DNA of 64,000 bases from Neobacillus niacini. GTDB taxonomy: Bacteria > Bacillota > Bacilli > Bacillales > Cytobacillaceae. Shown piece by piece: positions 7,652 to 15,792 of the stretch (positions are counted from its first letter, which is position 1; each line of letters opens with the position of its first letter). A program made the position numbers and the translations under genes. Location: assembly GCF_019749295.1 (NCBI RefSeq), contig NZ_JACWFG010000018.1:263888-327887 (forward strand). The letters are read 5' to 3'. The notes beneath the pieces are model-generated. The model searched no databases. It was not told where the DNA came from and saw nothing but the letters and a program-made list of their open reading frames with translations.

Positions 7652-9340
7652 ATGAAAATGGAAGCAGATTTAAAAATAGGTTTTAAAGATAAAGCAAATA
7701 AAATGCTGGGATATCACCCAGAAGATGCAAAACTATCGAAATCATATATAGCTGTAGCATTTATCGCATTATTAGTTGGCGGATTTTTAGGATTATTACA
7801 AGGTTTAAACAGAGCAGGATTGTTAGAGCTGCCAAGTTGGTTTAATTATTATCAAGTATTGACTGCACACGGATTATTACTAATCCTCGTGTTAACAGCA
7901 TTCTTTACGATTGGATACTTTTATGCAGCACTTTCTCATAATTTAGGGGGGCTTCTTCCCAAAGTAAGAAAGCTGGCATGGATTGGTTTCTTCATTAAGC
8001 TTGCAGGATTTGTATTAGCTGTCATTCCAATCTTAATGAATGAAGCATCGGTAATGTACACCTTCTATCCACCGATGGCTGCACACCCAGTATTTTATAT
8101 CGGTTTAGCATTAATCGTAGTGGGTGTTTGGTCGTGCTGTATTGGAGCATTTATCCAAGTAGCGAATTGGAGAAAAAATCATAAAGGACAGCATGTTCCA
8201 ATCCTATCTTACTTTGCAACTGGTGTATTCGTTCTATTATTTTTCGCTCTAATGTTCGTAGCAGTTGAAGTACTATTTATGATTATTCCATGGGTATTTG
8301 GCTGGGTCGACACGATCAATGTTATGGTCGCTCGAACACTGTTCTGGGCTTTTGGGCACACTTTGGTTAATATCTGGTATCTAACAGCTGTTTCTGCATG
8401 GTATGTAGTGGTACCAAAAGTTATTGGCGGAAAGCGCTGGAGTGATTTACTAACACGTGTGGTTATTATCGCTCTAGTTATAATGAACATCACTGGTGGA
8501 TTCCATCACCAAATCATTGACCCAGGTATTAATGAAGTAGTTAAATTCATGCACGTATTTATGAGTTTGGCAATTGGATTCCCATCATTAATGACAGCAT
8601 TCGCACTATTTGCAGTATTTGAGCGTACAGCGAGAAGAAAAGGCGGTAAAGGCTTAATCGGCTGGTGGAAGAAAATGCCTTGGGGCGATGTTCGCTTCCT
8701 AGCTCCATTTATTGCAATGGTTGCCTTCATTCCTGCTGGAGCTGGCGGTATTGCCCAAAGCACAAACCAATTAGACCAGGTTGTTCATAATACCATGTGG
8801 ATTGTTGGACATTTCCACTTAACATTAGGTATGTCAGTTGTTATGACATTCTTTGGAATCAGTTATTGGTTAGTTCCTTTTATCTCAAACCGCGTTTTAA
8901 CACCGCAAATCAATCGATTAGGTGTTATCCAAACATGGATTTGGACTGCAGGTATGATTTGTATGTCTGGTGCTATGCACTATGTAGGTTTGCTTGGTTC
9001 ACCAAGAAGAACTTCTTACACAACTTATGGGGATCATGCAACAGCATTAGGCTGGGACCCTTACTTGATGTTATTAGCAGTTGGAGGTACCTTACTAATT
9101 GTCGGGGTTATTCTTCAAGTATACGCAGTATTCAATATGATGTTCTTTGCACCAAAAGGTGATACAGAATTCCCAATTGCGGAAGAAGAAGATAACGCAA
9201 CTAAAACTCCTTATATCACAGAACGCTGGGGTCTATGGATCGTTATTATGCTAATCGTAGTAGCAATGGCATATGTCATTCCGTTAACAGAGTTTATCGT
9301 AAATGCACCTCCAGGATCACCACCGTTTAAGACATGGTAA
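7652..9340 (+). CDS. cbaA: B-family (ba3-like) heme-copper enzyme subunit I; altered active-site residue
   Basis: A 562-residue, 12-13 helix catalytic subunit homologous to Thermus ba3 subunit I. Heme ligands are visible in T-A-H-G-L-L-L-I and V-G-H-F-H-L; CuB ligands are His236 and the His285-His286 pair. Compared from memory with Thermus (His233, Tyr237, His282-His283), spacing is identical, but the cross-linked Tyr position is Asn240 here: the motif reads H-T-L-V-N rather than H-P-I-V-Y. Tyr243 lies one turn further. An oxygen reductase of this family is expected to need that Tyr, so the enzyme may be a CuA-type nitric oxide reductase, or an oxidase with a relocated Tyr. It sits in the inner membrane and is co-transcribed with subunits IIA and II. 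Confidence 0.9.
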   Translation: MKMEADLKIGFKDKANKMLGYHPEDAKLSKSYIAVAFIALLVGGFLGLLQGLNRAGLLELPSWFNYYQVLTAHGLLLILVLTAFFTIGYFYAALSHNLGGLLPKVRKLAWIGFFIKLAGFVLAVIPILMNEASVMYTFYPPMAAHPVFYIGLALIVVGVWSCCIGAFIQVANWRKNHKGQHVPILSYFATGVFVLLFFALMFVAVEVLFMIIPWVFGWVDTINVMVARTLFWAFGHTLVNIWYLTAVSAWYVVVPKVIGGKRWSDLLTRVVIIALVIMNITGGFHHQIIDPGINEVVKFMHVFMSLAIGFPSLMTAFALFAVFERTARRKGGKGLIGWWKKMPWGDVRFLAPFIAMVAFIPAGAGGIAQSTNQLDQVVHNTMWIVGHFHLTLGMSVVMTFFGISYWLVPFISNRVLTPQINRLGVIQTWIWTAGMICMSGAMHYVGLLGSPRRTSYTTYGDHATALGWDPYLMLLAVGGTLLIVGVILQVYAVFNMMFFAPKGDTEFPIAEEEDNATKTPYITERWGLWIVIMLIVVAMAYVIPLTEFIVNAPPGSPPFKTW

Positions 9341-9349
9341 TTTGAAAGA

Positions 9350-9391
9350 TGAAGAGAGATGGCTCCAAGCTTGGGCTATCTCTTTCTTCTT
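9350..9391 (+). terminator. Hairpin with T/C-rich tail between subunit I and SCO genes
   Basis: AGAGAT-GGC and GGC-ATCTCT pair around a short loop, followed by TTTCTTCTT. It may partially end transcripts after the structural genes and lower expression of the assembly genes downstream. Confidence 0.55.
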
Positions 9392-9422
9392 AAAAAAGAA
9401 AACAGAGTTGGAAGTGATCTCT

Positions 9423-10055
9423 ATGATCAATAATAGGTATACGAAAATATCATTTTTTCTTGTTTTACTATTTGGAATTGGCTTGTTTTATTTGGGAACC
9501 GATGGATTCACTGCATTTACCGCTGAAACTGCGAGAGTGCAGCAGCTGAAAGCTGATAAACCTAAATTCCCTGATGTTACCCTTGAGGACAGCATGGGAC
9601 GAAAATATTCAATCGCTGAATTTGAAGATAAATATGTATTTATTACATTTCTCTATACATCATGTACCACTGTTTGTCCTGAATTAGAATATAATATGAA
9701 GCAAGTTTACGATAAACTGCCGAGCACCGTTAAAGGAGAGGAAATTGTTTTTTTAAGCATAAGCTTTGACCCTGAAAGAGATACCCCAGCAGTTTTAAAC
9801 AAGTACAAAGACTTTTTTAAAAGTGATGGAGAAACCTGGCGGATGGCAAGAATTCCAAACCAAACTGAGTTAGATTCTTTATTAAAAGCATTTGGTGTCA
9901 TTGTAATTCCAGATGATAACGGAACTTTTGCTCATAATTCTGCTTTTTATTTAGTGGATAAAAAAGGCAGTCTGATGGATGTAATGGATTACAAAAAAAT
10001 CGACGAAGCTGCTCAAAAGGTTGTTAACATCCTAGAAAACAGTGAGGAGAAATAA
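9423..10055 (+). CDS. SCO1/SenC-type copper chaperone
   Basis: A 210-residue membrane-anchored thioredoxin-fold protein. After an N-terminal anchor (about 8-28) comes the copper-binding C-T-T-V-C motif in TSCTTVCPELE, and the distal His in F-A-H-N-S-A-F-Y, which together bind Cu(I) for delivery to CuA. It would metallate subunit II encoded 1.8 kb upstream. The ATG at 9423 is chosen because the 40 codons before it overlap the subunit I gene and the hairpin. It is 3 bp from the next gene. B. subtilis SCO (YpmQ) is the family reference; this is a dedicated operon copy. Confidence 0.9.
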   Translation: MINNRYTKISFFLVLLFGIGLFYLGTDGFTAFTAETARVQQLKADKPKFPDVTLEDSMGRKYSIAEFEDKYVFITFLYTSCTTVCPELEYNMKQVYDKLPSTVKGEEIVFLSISFDPERDTPAVLNKYKDFFKSDGETWRMARIPNQTELDSLLKAFGVIVIPDDNGTFAHNSAFYLVDKKGSLMDVMDYKKIDEAAQKVVNILENSEEK

Positions 10056-10058
10056 ACT

Positions 10059-10616
10059 ATGAATCAGTCATTTTATGGTTTACTTTTATATATTTTCTTA
10101 GTGACCCCTCCTGTTGCAAATTTTATGGAATCTTTAATGGTTATTCATATGCATATGCAAATGCCGATGCTGGTCATTGCCGGAATGTTAATGGCACGTT
10201 TTTTCCAAAAACGATTTCCTCGCTTTTTTGAAAAGTGGAATAGCAATGGGGTTCCGGGAATTACTTTATTTGTCATCCTCATGGTATACTGGATGTTACC
10301 GCGGACAATGGACGAAGCTTTAACTTCTACACTTGTAGAAGGATTTAAATTTATTAGTTTACCTTTCTTGGCGGGGATTTCATTACGAGACAGTTGGAAA
10401 AAACTCAATCCTTTTGGGAAAAACTCCATTATTATTAGTTTTACGGTCCTGTTTATAGGTTTAGGATGGATATATATCTGGTCACCTGTACAATTATGTA
10501 ATAACTATCTAGTAATTGAGCAAGTTACACTTGGCTGGGCATTTTTACTGACTGCAATTGGAATGATCGTTTATTTAGGCTATAACTTTTTTATTGACCC
10601 TTCCGCATATGAATGA
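10059..10616 (+). CDS. CtaG-like multi-spanning membrane protein, probable assembly factor
   Basis: A 185-residue protein with four or five hydrophobic segments and a Met/His-rich membrane stretch (H-M-H-M-Q-M-P-M-L, about residues 28-36) that could bind copper. The pattern resembles CtaG (caa3 assembly) proteins, which help insert CuB, but it is shorter than the usual 280-300 residues. GAGGAG precedes the ATG, and it starts 3 bp after the SCO gene, so a role in metal insertion into the heme-copper enzyme is the simplest reading. The family assignment is tentative. Confidence 0.7.
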   Translation: MNQSFYGLLLYIFLVTPPVANFMESLMVIHMHMQMPMLVIAGMLMARFFQKRFPRFFEKWNSNGVPGITLFVILMVYWMLPRTMDEALTSTLVEGFKFISLPFLAGISLRDSWKKLNPFGKNSIIISFTVLFIGLGWIYIWSPVQLCNNYLVIEQVTLGWAFLLTAIGMIVYLGYNFFIDPSAYE

Positions 10617-10637
10617 GGGGCAGGCAGGAGAAATTGC

Positions 10638-11246
10638 ATGAAAGAAACGAACTATGATGAATTGCTGAATATCGAAACAGAGGGTAATCAAAGGGGATAT
10701 AACAAGTCCTTCCATTATCACCGATATGAGCCAACGCCCTATGAAGCACTTGAAAAATTATTCGCTGAATATGAATTAACCAGCAGCGACCATATAGTGG
10801 ATTTTGGCTGTGGAAAAGGAAGACTCAACTTCTTTATTCATTACCTGTTTCATGCCAATGTTACAGGGGTTGAGATGAACGAAAAGCTATATGAAGAAGC
10901 ACTGGAGAACAAAGCAAATTATTTACTAAAAGCGAGAGAAAATAAAGGGGAGATTCAATTTCAGTGCACTTTGGCAGAAAAATATGAAATAAATCCTCTT
11001 GATAATCGTTTTTATTTTTTCAACCCTTTTACGATCCCGATTTTTTGGAAAATCATTAATCATATCTTAGTATCAGTGGAGAAATTCAAACGGGAAGTAG
11101 ACGTGATTTTATATTATCCATCTGAGGATTATATCTTTTATCTAGAAAACCACACCTCGTTTGAATTAATAAAAGAAATTCATCTTCCAGGTATATATGA
11201 GAAGAATGCCAATGAGCGATTTTTAATTTATCGTTTGGCCTATTAA
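10638..11246 (+). CDS. SAM-dependent methyltransferase
   Basis: A 202-residue class I methyltransferase. Motif I is V-D-F-G-C-G-K-G-R (about residues 54-62), followed by an acidic residue ending strand 2 (G-V-E-M-N) and F-F-N-P-F in the position of the catalytic NPPF/DPPY-type motif. It begins 21 bp after the CtaG-like gene and ends at a terminator, so it may ride in the same transcript. Substrate unknown; the N-P-F loop suggests an N-methyltransferase on a planar group, but that is only a hint. Confidence 0.8.
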   Translation: MKETNYDELLNIETEGNQRGYNKSFHYHRYEPTPYEALEKLFAEYELTSSDHIVDFGCGKGRLNFFIHYLFHANVTGVEMNEKLYEEALENKANYLLKARENKGEIQFQCTLAEKYEINPLDNRFYFFNPFTIPIFWKIINHILVSVEKFKREVDVILYYPSEDYIFYLENHTSFELIKEIHLPGIYEKNANERFLIYRLAY

Positions 11247-11249
11247 ATA

Positions 11250-11290
11250 GCCCTCGCAGTCTAATTTAGACCACGAAGGGCTATTTTGCT
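11250..11290 (+). terminator. Bidirectional terminator
   Basis: AGCCCT and AGGGCT with an inner AGTCTAATTTAGAC hairpin, followed by TTTTG. It lies between convergent genes (methyltransferase and UvrC-like). Confidence 0.75.
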
Positions 11291-11298
11291 ATCGTATG

Positions 11299-12369
11299 TT
11301 ATTTATTCATTAATTTCGTTACAGCATTTTCGATGTTCTTATCTTTGTGTTTTGTAATCCAATTATCTGGTATCGTCTTATACTGGCATTGGGTGCTTTT
11401 TAGATAGTTATAAATAATTTGAGCTTCATCAATCTCATCCCTCTTTACAGAACTGTCAGAAGGAAAAGAAGCAGCGTTAAAGGTGGTGGTGATAAGGCTG
11501 CTTAGTTGAGAAACCTCGGCACTATCAATGGAAATTACTTTACTTAAAAGAATTTCATTGCGTTTTATTAGAAAGAGCTTAATGAAATCCTCATTTATAT
11601 TTTCTATGACCACAATATTTTTATTTTTCTCAGTAAACTCGATGACCTTTTCTTTTCGAAGAAGAAACTGAATGGCATCAAACCTATCTCTATACCTGGC
11701 AGCAGCTTCAAAGTCGAAATCGGCAGCCGCCTCAGCCATTTTCTTGTTCAAATTATCAAGGAATATCTTATTCTCACCATTTAGTAAACCAATGATGTCT
11801 TCAATTATGGCTTGATATTTCTGTAAAGCAGGTCCACCTCCGCACATCCCTATGCATAACCCAATAGAATGATTGAAGCACAGTGAATTCTGCTGCTTTG
11901 GATTGCTGCAAAGAATATTAAAGGCTTCCTTGATGCCGATAATCGCCTGTTCTACTCTAGCTTTGCTGGGAAAGGGACCAAAATAAAGTCTGCCATCCTG
12001 ATTCTCCCGATGGTTTGTGATCGCAATGTCACGATAAGGTCTATCCTTATCAATCGCAATGTAGGAATAGGATTGGGGACTTTTCATCATTTTATTAAAT
12101 AGAGGTTTTATCTCGCGAATTAATTTACATTCGAGCATAAACGCTTCAAATTCTGTATCAGTCAGCAGAATATCAAAATCTGAAATATTGCTGACAAGCT
12201 TAATAATCTTTTGCGAATGTGTTTTAGATTTTTGGAAATAGGATTGAACACGCCTTTTAAGATTTTTTGCCTTGCCGACGTAAATAATAGAGCCGCGGGA
12301 ATCCTTCATTAAATAGACCCCAGGAGTCGAGGGAAGGTTTTCTACCTTTTCTTTTATCAAAATAGCCAC
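11299..12369 (-). CDS. Half-length UvrC-like GIY-YIG nuclease
   Basis: A 356-residue protein with the N-terminal half of UvrC: GIY-YIG nuclease domain (about 12-95; P-G-V-Y-L-M, I-I-Y-V-G-K-A-K-N-L-K-R-R, and E-F-E-A-F-M-L-E), the four-Cys iron-sulfur cluster (C-N-P...S-L-C-F...G-L-C-I-G-M-C, about 150-176), and a UVR motif that binds UvrB (about 200-235, A-A-A-D-F-D-F-E-A-A-A-R-Y-R-D). Full UvrC is about 590-600 residues; the RNase H-like 5' incision domain and HhH repeats are absent. It would make 3' incisions only, recalling the role, though not the detailed architecture, of enterobacterial Cho. Monocistronic. GGAGG lies 6-7 bases before the ATG. Confidence 0.88.
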   Translation of the reverse strand: MAILIKEKVENLPSTPGVYLMKDSRGSIIYVGKAKNLKRRVQSYFQKSKTHSQKIIKLVSNISDFDILLTDTEFEAFMLECKLIREIKPLFNKMMKSPQSYSYIAIDKDRPYRDIAITNHRENQDGRLYFGPFPSKARVEQAIIGIKEAFNILCSNPKQQNSLCFNHSIGLCIGMCGGGPALQKYQAIIEDIIGLLNGENKIFLDNLNKKMAEAAADFDFEAAARYRDRFDAIQFLLRKEKVIEFTEKNKNIVVIENINEDFIKLFLIKRNEILLSKVISIDSAEVSQLSSLITTTFNAASFPSDSSVKRDEIDEAQIIYNYLKSTQCQYKTIPDNWITKHKDKNIENAVTKLMNK

Positions 12370-12586
12370 GCCTCCCTAAACCTGATTTTTCTTTATTTTA
12401 TCATAAAAAAATACACAAATTGAGAATAACAATCTGGTAAAACCCTTGTTTAAAATAGTGAAATTTTTAAAAAATCAGGGTTAATAATGACGATGAAAGC
12501 AGAAAATAACATTGCCCAAAAAAGGGAGGAGAGGCTCAGGAGTTGAGCTTCTCCTTTCTTCGCGTAATGGAGGGATATGACATTTA

Positions 12587-12603
12587 TCATGTTTGGCACA
12601 TGA
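12587..12603 (+). promoter_or_regulatory. Putative DesR operator
   Basis: TCATGTTTGGCACATGA is a 17-bp perfect dyad (6-5-6) lying just upstream of the des promoter. In B. subtilis phospho-DesR binds a palindrome at this position to activate des on cold shift. Identity with the DesR site is inferred from location, size and the desKR genes downstream. Confidence 0.6.
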
Positions 12604-12614
12604 CAGCTATATCT

Positions 12615-12643
12615 ACAAAATGGTGTTGTGTTAAAGCTATAAT
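12615..12643 (+). promoter_or_regulatory. des promoter, good -10 and poor -35
   Basis: TATAAT at 12638-12643 is perfect; at 17 bp spacing the -35 element is only ACAAAA. A consensus -10 with a weak -35 and an adjacent upstream dyad is the layout of an activator-dependent promoter. Confidence 0.6.
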
Positions 12644-12675
12644 TTTGATAAAAAATGAAAGAAGGGAATAGAGTT

Positions 12676-13707
12676 ATGATGGAACAAAACCAAAAGAATT
12701 TAAGAAAGCAAGTTGCTCCTTATGAAAAATCCAATCTGCGGGCAAGCATTTGGCAGATGATCAATACCCTTGTACCTTTCTTTTTACTATGGATTCTTGC
12801 TTATCAAAGTCTTGCCATTTCTTACATACTAACATTGTGTCTCTGCGTTCTCGCTGCGGGTTTCTTGGTTCGGACTTTCATTATCTTCCATGACTGCTGT
12901 CACCACTCTTTTTTTAAGAATAGGAAAGCAAATACAATTCTTGGAACGATAACAGGGATATTGACTGTTTTCCCATATCACCAATGGCAGCATGATCATT
13001 CGGTGCACCATGCAACGAGCAGTAATTTAGATAAACGGGGAACTGGAGATATCTGGTTATTGACAGTGGAGGAATACTTAGCAGCATCGAACTGGGAAAA
13101 ACTAAAGTATCGTTTATATCGGAATCCACTTGTCATGTTTGGATTAGGTCCTATTTATGTATTTCTGCTTAAAAACCGCTTTAATCGAAAAGGTGCTAGG
13201 TTTAATGAACGTATGAACACCTATATAACCAACTTTGGGATTGCAGCTTTAATAGTGTTGCTTGGTGTGACACTTGGGTGGGAGAAATTCCTATTAGTGC
13301 AAGCTCCTATCTTTTTAATATCAGGTTCGCTGGGAATCTGGCTGTTTTATGTACAGCATACCTTTGAGGATTCGTACTTTGAAGAAGATCAGCATTGGGA
13401 ATATGTGAAAGCAGCGGTTGAAGGAAGCTCTTTCTATAAGCTTCCGAAGATTTTACAATGGTTAACGGGAAATATTGGCTACCACCATGTTCACCATTTA
13501 AGTCCAAGGGTTCCAAATTATAAGCTGGAGGAAGCACATAATAATACACTGCCATTGCAAAACGTTCCAACCATTTCATTAGCAACAAGCCTAAGCTCTC
13601 TCAAATTCCGCTTATGGGATGAGCAGGGGAAAAAGTTTGTTGGCTTTAAAGAGATTAAGGTCCTAGTGAAAAAAAAGAAAGAGTTCCTAAGACCGGAGAA
13701 AGCCTAG
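12676..13707 (+). CDS. des: Membrane fatty-acid desaturase
   Basis: A 343-residue integral membrane di-iron desaturase that introduces a cis double bond into phospholipid acyl chains (delta-5 in B. subtilis) to restore membrane fluidity in the cold. All three histidine boxes are present: H-D-C-C-H-H, H-D-H-S-V-H-H and H-H-V-H-H. Four to six transmembrane segments flank them. The ATG at 12676 follows AGAAGGG at 9 bases; an ATG 21 bases earlier has no site and lies almost at the predicted transcription start. Followed by desK and desR, as in B. subtilis, with a terminator between. Confidence 0.93.
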   Translation: MMEQNQKNLRKQVAPYEKSNLRASIWQMINTLVPFFLLWILAYQSLAISYILTLCLCVLAAGFLVRTFIIFHDCCHHSFFKNRKANTILGTITGILTVFPYHQWQHDHSVHHATSSNLDKRGTGDIWLLTVEEYLAASNWEKLKYRLYRNPLVMFGLGPIYVFLLKNRFNRKGARFNERMNTYITNFGIAALIVLLGVTLGWEKFLLVQAPIFLISGSLGIWLFYVQHTFEDSYFEEDQHWEYVKAAVEGSSFYKLPKILQWLTGNIGYHHVHHLSPRVPNYKLEEAHNNTLPLQNVPTISLATSLSSLKFRLWDEQGKKFVGFKEIKVLVKKKKEFLRPEKA

Positions 13708-13710
13708 AAA

Positions 13711-13746
13711 CGACAAGCCCTTAAAAAAAGGGGCTTGTCGTTATTT
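13711..13746 (+). terminator. Rho-independent terminator after des
   Basis: ACGACAAGCCC and GGGCTTGTCGT form an 11-bp stem and are followed by TATTTTG. It lets the cold-induced des message end before desKR. Confidence 0.88.
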
Positions 13747-13855
13747 TGTTCTACTATGAGGTATCAGTCGAATAAATAGTAGTAAATGAAGATAGTGGGT
13801 AATTGTGATAATATTAAGGTGACAAACTATTATAAGCTGAAAAAGAGGTTCTTTT

Positions 13856-14989
13856 ATGATAAAGAAGTATATGACTTTCCAGAAAAATAGCGGTATCTCA
13901 CCTTATATTTGGACCATTCTTTGCATATTGCCATTTTATTTTATTTTCCAAACATCCTCGCTTATTAAAATCATCGTTGGAATTATTCTTACGATTCTCT
14001 TTTTTATCTTCTATCGAATTGCATTTGCCTCGAAAGGGTGGCCGGTATATCTCTGGACTTTTATCTTAATAGGGATATCAATTACATCGACCAGCCTCTA
14101 TAGCTATGTGTATTTTGCATTTTTTCTCTCCTATTTTATTGGAAATATTAAGGAAAGAGTAACGTTTTTAACCTTATATTTTATTCATTTAATTAGTACG
14201 TCCGCCTCTATTAATTTCAGTATTGTACAACAGGATGAACTTTTTCTGAAGCAGTTGCCTTTTGTCATCATCATTTGGATAAGTGTCATTTTGCTGCCGT
14301 TTAATATTCATAACAAGAAGGAAATGGGGCAGCTTGAAGAGAAACTTGAGGATGCTAACAAACGGATTTCAGAGCTGGTAAAGCTGGAGGAGCGTCAGCG
14401 GATTGCCCGTGACCTGCATGATACGTTAGGTCAAAAGCTATCACTCATCGGCTTGAAAAGTGATTTAGCAAGGAGATTAATTACGAAGGATCCAGATCAG
14501 GCCCGTAATGAGTTAAAGGACGTGCAGCAAACGGCAAGAACAGCGTTAAGTGAAGTCAGGAAAATGGTCTCCTCCATGAGAGGAATTCGGTTAAAAGATG
14601 AGATTGTCAGGGTGAAACAAATATTGAAGGCTGCAGAAATAAACTTTGAGGGAAACCAGGATATTGCCATAAAAAATGTTCCCTTATTGACTGAGAATAT
14701 CCTCAGCATGTGTTTAAAAGAGGCAGTCAACAATGTAGTCAAACATAGTGGAGCCACCTCTTGCTCTATTTCCATTGTTCAATCGTGGAAGGAAATGGTC
14801 ATGACTATCCATGATAATGGTGTTTTTAAAAGCGAAGAGGATAATGAAACGAGGGGCAGCGGTCTATTAGGAATGAAGGAACGCCTTGAGTTTATTAATG
14901 GCAGCTTGGAGCTTTTAACAGAAGAAGGCACAACTTTGGTAATTAGAGTGCCCAATGACGTAAAGCCGTCGGAAAAGGAGGAGGCGTAG
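13856..14989 (+). CDS. desK: Membrane-thickness-sensing histidine kinase
   Basis: A 377-residue HisKA_3-family kinase. Four to five transmembrane segments (residues 15-150) form the thermosensor; the H-box E-R-Q-R-I-A-R-D-L-H-D-T-L-G-Q has the phospho-acceptor at His188, the same number as in B. subtilis DesK. The ATP domain shows N-box E-A-V-N-N-V-V-K-H and G-box G-S-G-L-L-G-M. In rigid membranes it phosphorylates DesR; in fluid ones it acts as phosphatase. AGAGG precedes the ATG. Stop and the next start are 4 bases apart, so translation with desR is coupled. Confidence 0.95.
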   Translation: MIKKYMTFQKNSGISPYIWTILCILPFYFIFQTSSLIKIIVGIILTILFFIFYRIAFASKGWPVYLWTFILIGISITSTSLYSYVYFAFFLSYFIGNIKERVTFLTLYFIHLISTSASINFSIVQQDELFLKQLPFVIIIWISVILLPFNIHNKKEMGQLEEKLEDANKRISELVKLEERQRIARDLHDTLGQKLSLIGLKSDLARRLITKDPDQARNELKDVQQTARTALSEVRKMVSSMRGIRLKDEIVRVKQILKAAEINFEGNQDIAIKNVPLLTENILSMCLKEAVNNVVKHSGATSCSISIVQSWKEMVMTIHDNGVFKSEEDNETRGSGLLGMKERLEFINGSLELLTEEGTTLVIRVPNDVKPSEKEEA

Positions 14990-14993
14990 TAAA

Positions 14994-15593
14994 ATGATTA
15001 GAATTGTAATCGCAGAAGATCAGCAAATGCTGCTGGGCGCCTTCGGTTCTCTTCTTAATTTAGAAGAAGATATGGAAGTGGTTGGCAAGGCATCAAACGG
15101 GGAAGAAGCAGTAGCTCTAGTAAGGAAGCATCAACCAGATATTTGCATAATGGACATTGAGATGCCAGGAAAAACCGGACTCGAAGCGGCAGAAGAGATA
15201 AAGGGAATGGACTGCAAAGTGATCATCTTAACAACCTTTGCGCGGACTGGTTATTTCCAGCGTGCTATTAAAGCAGGAGTAAGAGGATATCTGTTAAAGG
15301 ATAGTCCGAGCGAAGAGCTTGCAAGCTCCATCCGTCGAGTCATGGAAGGAAAACGGATTTACGCTCCTGAGCTTATGGATGATGTATACTCCGAAGAAAA
15401 TCCACTGACAGACCGTGAAAAAGAAGTACTCGAACTCGTCGCAGATGGAAAAAACACACAGGAAATTGCAGAACAACTCAGCATCAAAACAGGAACCGTC
15501 CGCAACTACATCTCAACCATCCTAGACAAACTAGACGTCAAAAACCGAATCGAAGCCATCAAACAATCCAAAGAAAAAGGCTGGTTCAAATAA
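14994..15593 (+). CDS. desR: NarL-family response regulator
   Basis: A 199-residue regulator: receiver domain (1-120; acidic pair E8-D9, phospho-acceptor Asp54 in C-I-M-D-I-E-M-P, Thr and Lys of the switch in L-T-T-F and L-L-K-D) and LuxR-type HTH (about 135-195, L-T-D-R-E-K-E-V-L...I-K-T-G-T-V-R-N-Y). Asp54 matches B. subtilis DesR. It activates des. The last 35 or so codons are odd: their third positions are almost only C or A, unlike the rest of the gene, just before a long perfect palindrome. Confidence 0.95.
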   Translation: MIRIVIAEDQQMLLGAFGSLLNLEEDMEVVGKASNGEEAVALVRKHQPDICIMDIEMPGKTGLEAAEEIKGMDCKVIILTTFARTGYFQRAIKAGVRGYLLKDSPSEELASSIRRVMEGKRIYAPELMDDVYSEENPLTDREKEVLELVADGKNTQEIAEQLSIKTGTVRNYISTILDKLDVKNRIEAIKQSKEKGWFK

Positions 15594-15609
15594 AAACGGT
15601 GCCAAAAAC

Positions 15610-15648
15610 GGTGCCTGTCACCAAGGTGTCACCTTGGTGACAGGCACC
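15610..15648. repeat. Perfect 39-bp palindrome (REP-like), probable desR terminator
   Basis: Two 19-bp arms, GGTGCCTGTCACCAAGGTG and its exact complement, are separated by one base. Directly upstream a partial copy of the arm start (ACGGTGCC) occurs at 15597. Similar GGTGCCTGTCACC units recur in Bacillaceae genomes and are reminiscent of REP elements. There is no T run, so termination is uncertain. Confidence 0.8.
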
Positions 15649-15652
15649 ACTC

Positions 15653-15667
15653 GTGGACACTGTCCAC
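15653..15667. repeat. 15-bp palindrome adjoining the REP-like element
   Basis: GTGGACACTGTCCAC is a dyad with 7-bp arms around one base, and ATGGACAC recurs at 15672-15679. It appears to be part of the same repetitive cassette as the palindrome before it. Confidence 0.6.
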
Positions 15668-15792
15668 CCCATATGGACACTTTATATAAGTAAATGAGGC
15701 AGGATGTTACTCCTGTTTCTTTTTGTTGTGCAGGTCATGTTATAATTAGACTGAATATTATGATTAATTTAACGTAAAGGAGTGGGCTTAGG

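Larger units (their letters stand above)
12370..12675. other. Regulatory region upstream of des, no confident gene
   Basis: The 306-bp gap holds the promoter side of the UvrC-like gene, a terminator-like hairpin at 12527-12555 (AGGAGAGGCTC pairing with GAGCTTCTCCT, then TTCTT), a possible 19-codon ORF at 12487-12546 that ends inside this hairpin, and the des operator and promoter listed separately. No larger coding region is supported. Confidence 0.6.

Noticed and set aside
8797..9162. A 121-codon plus-strand frame within the subunit I gene
   Set aside because: Different frame inside a strongly supported membrane protein gene; its translation has no family features.
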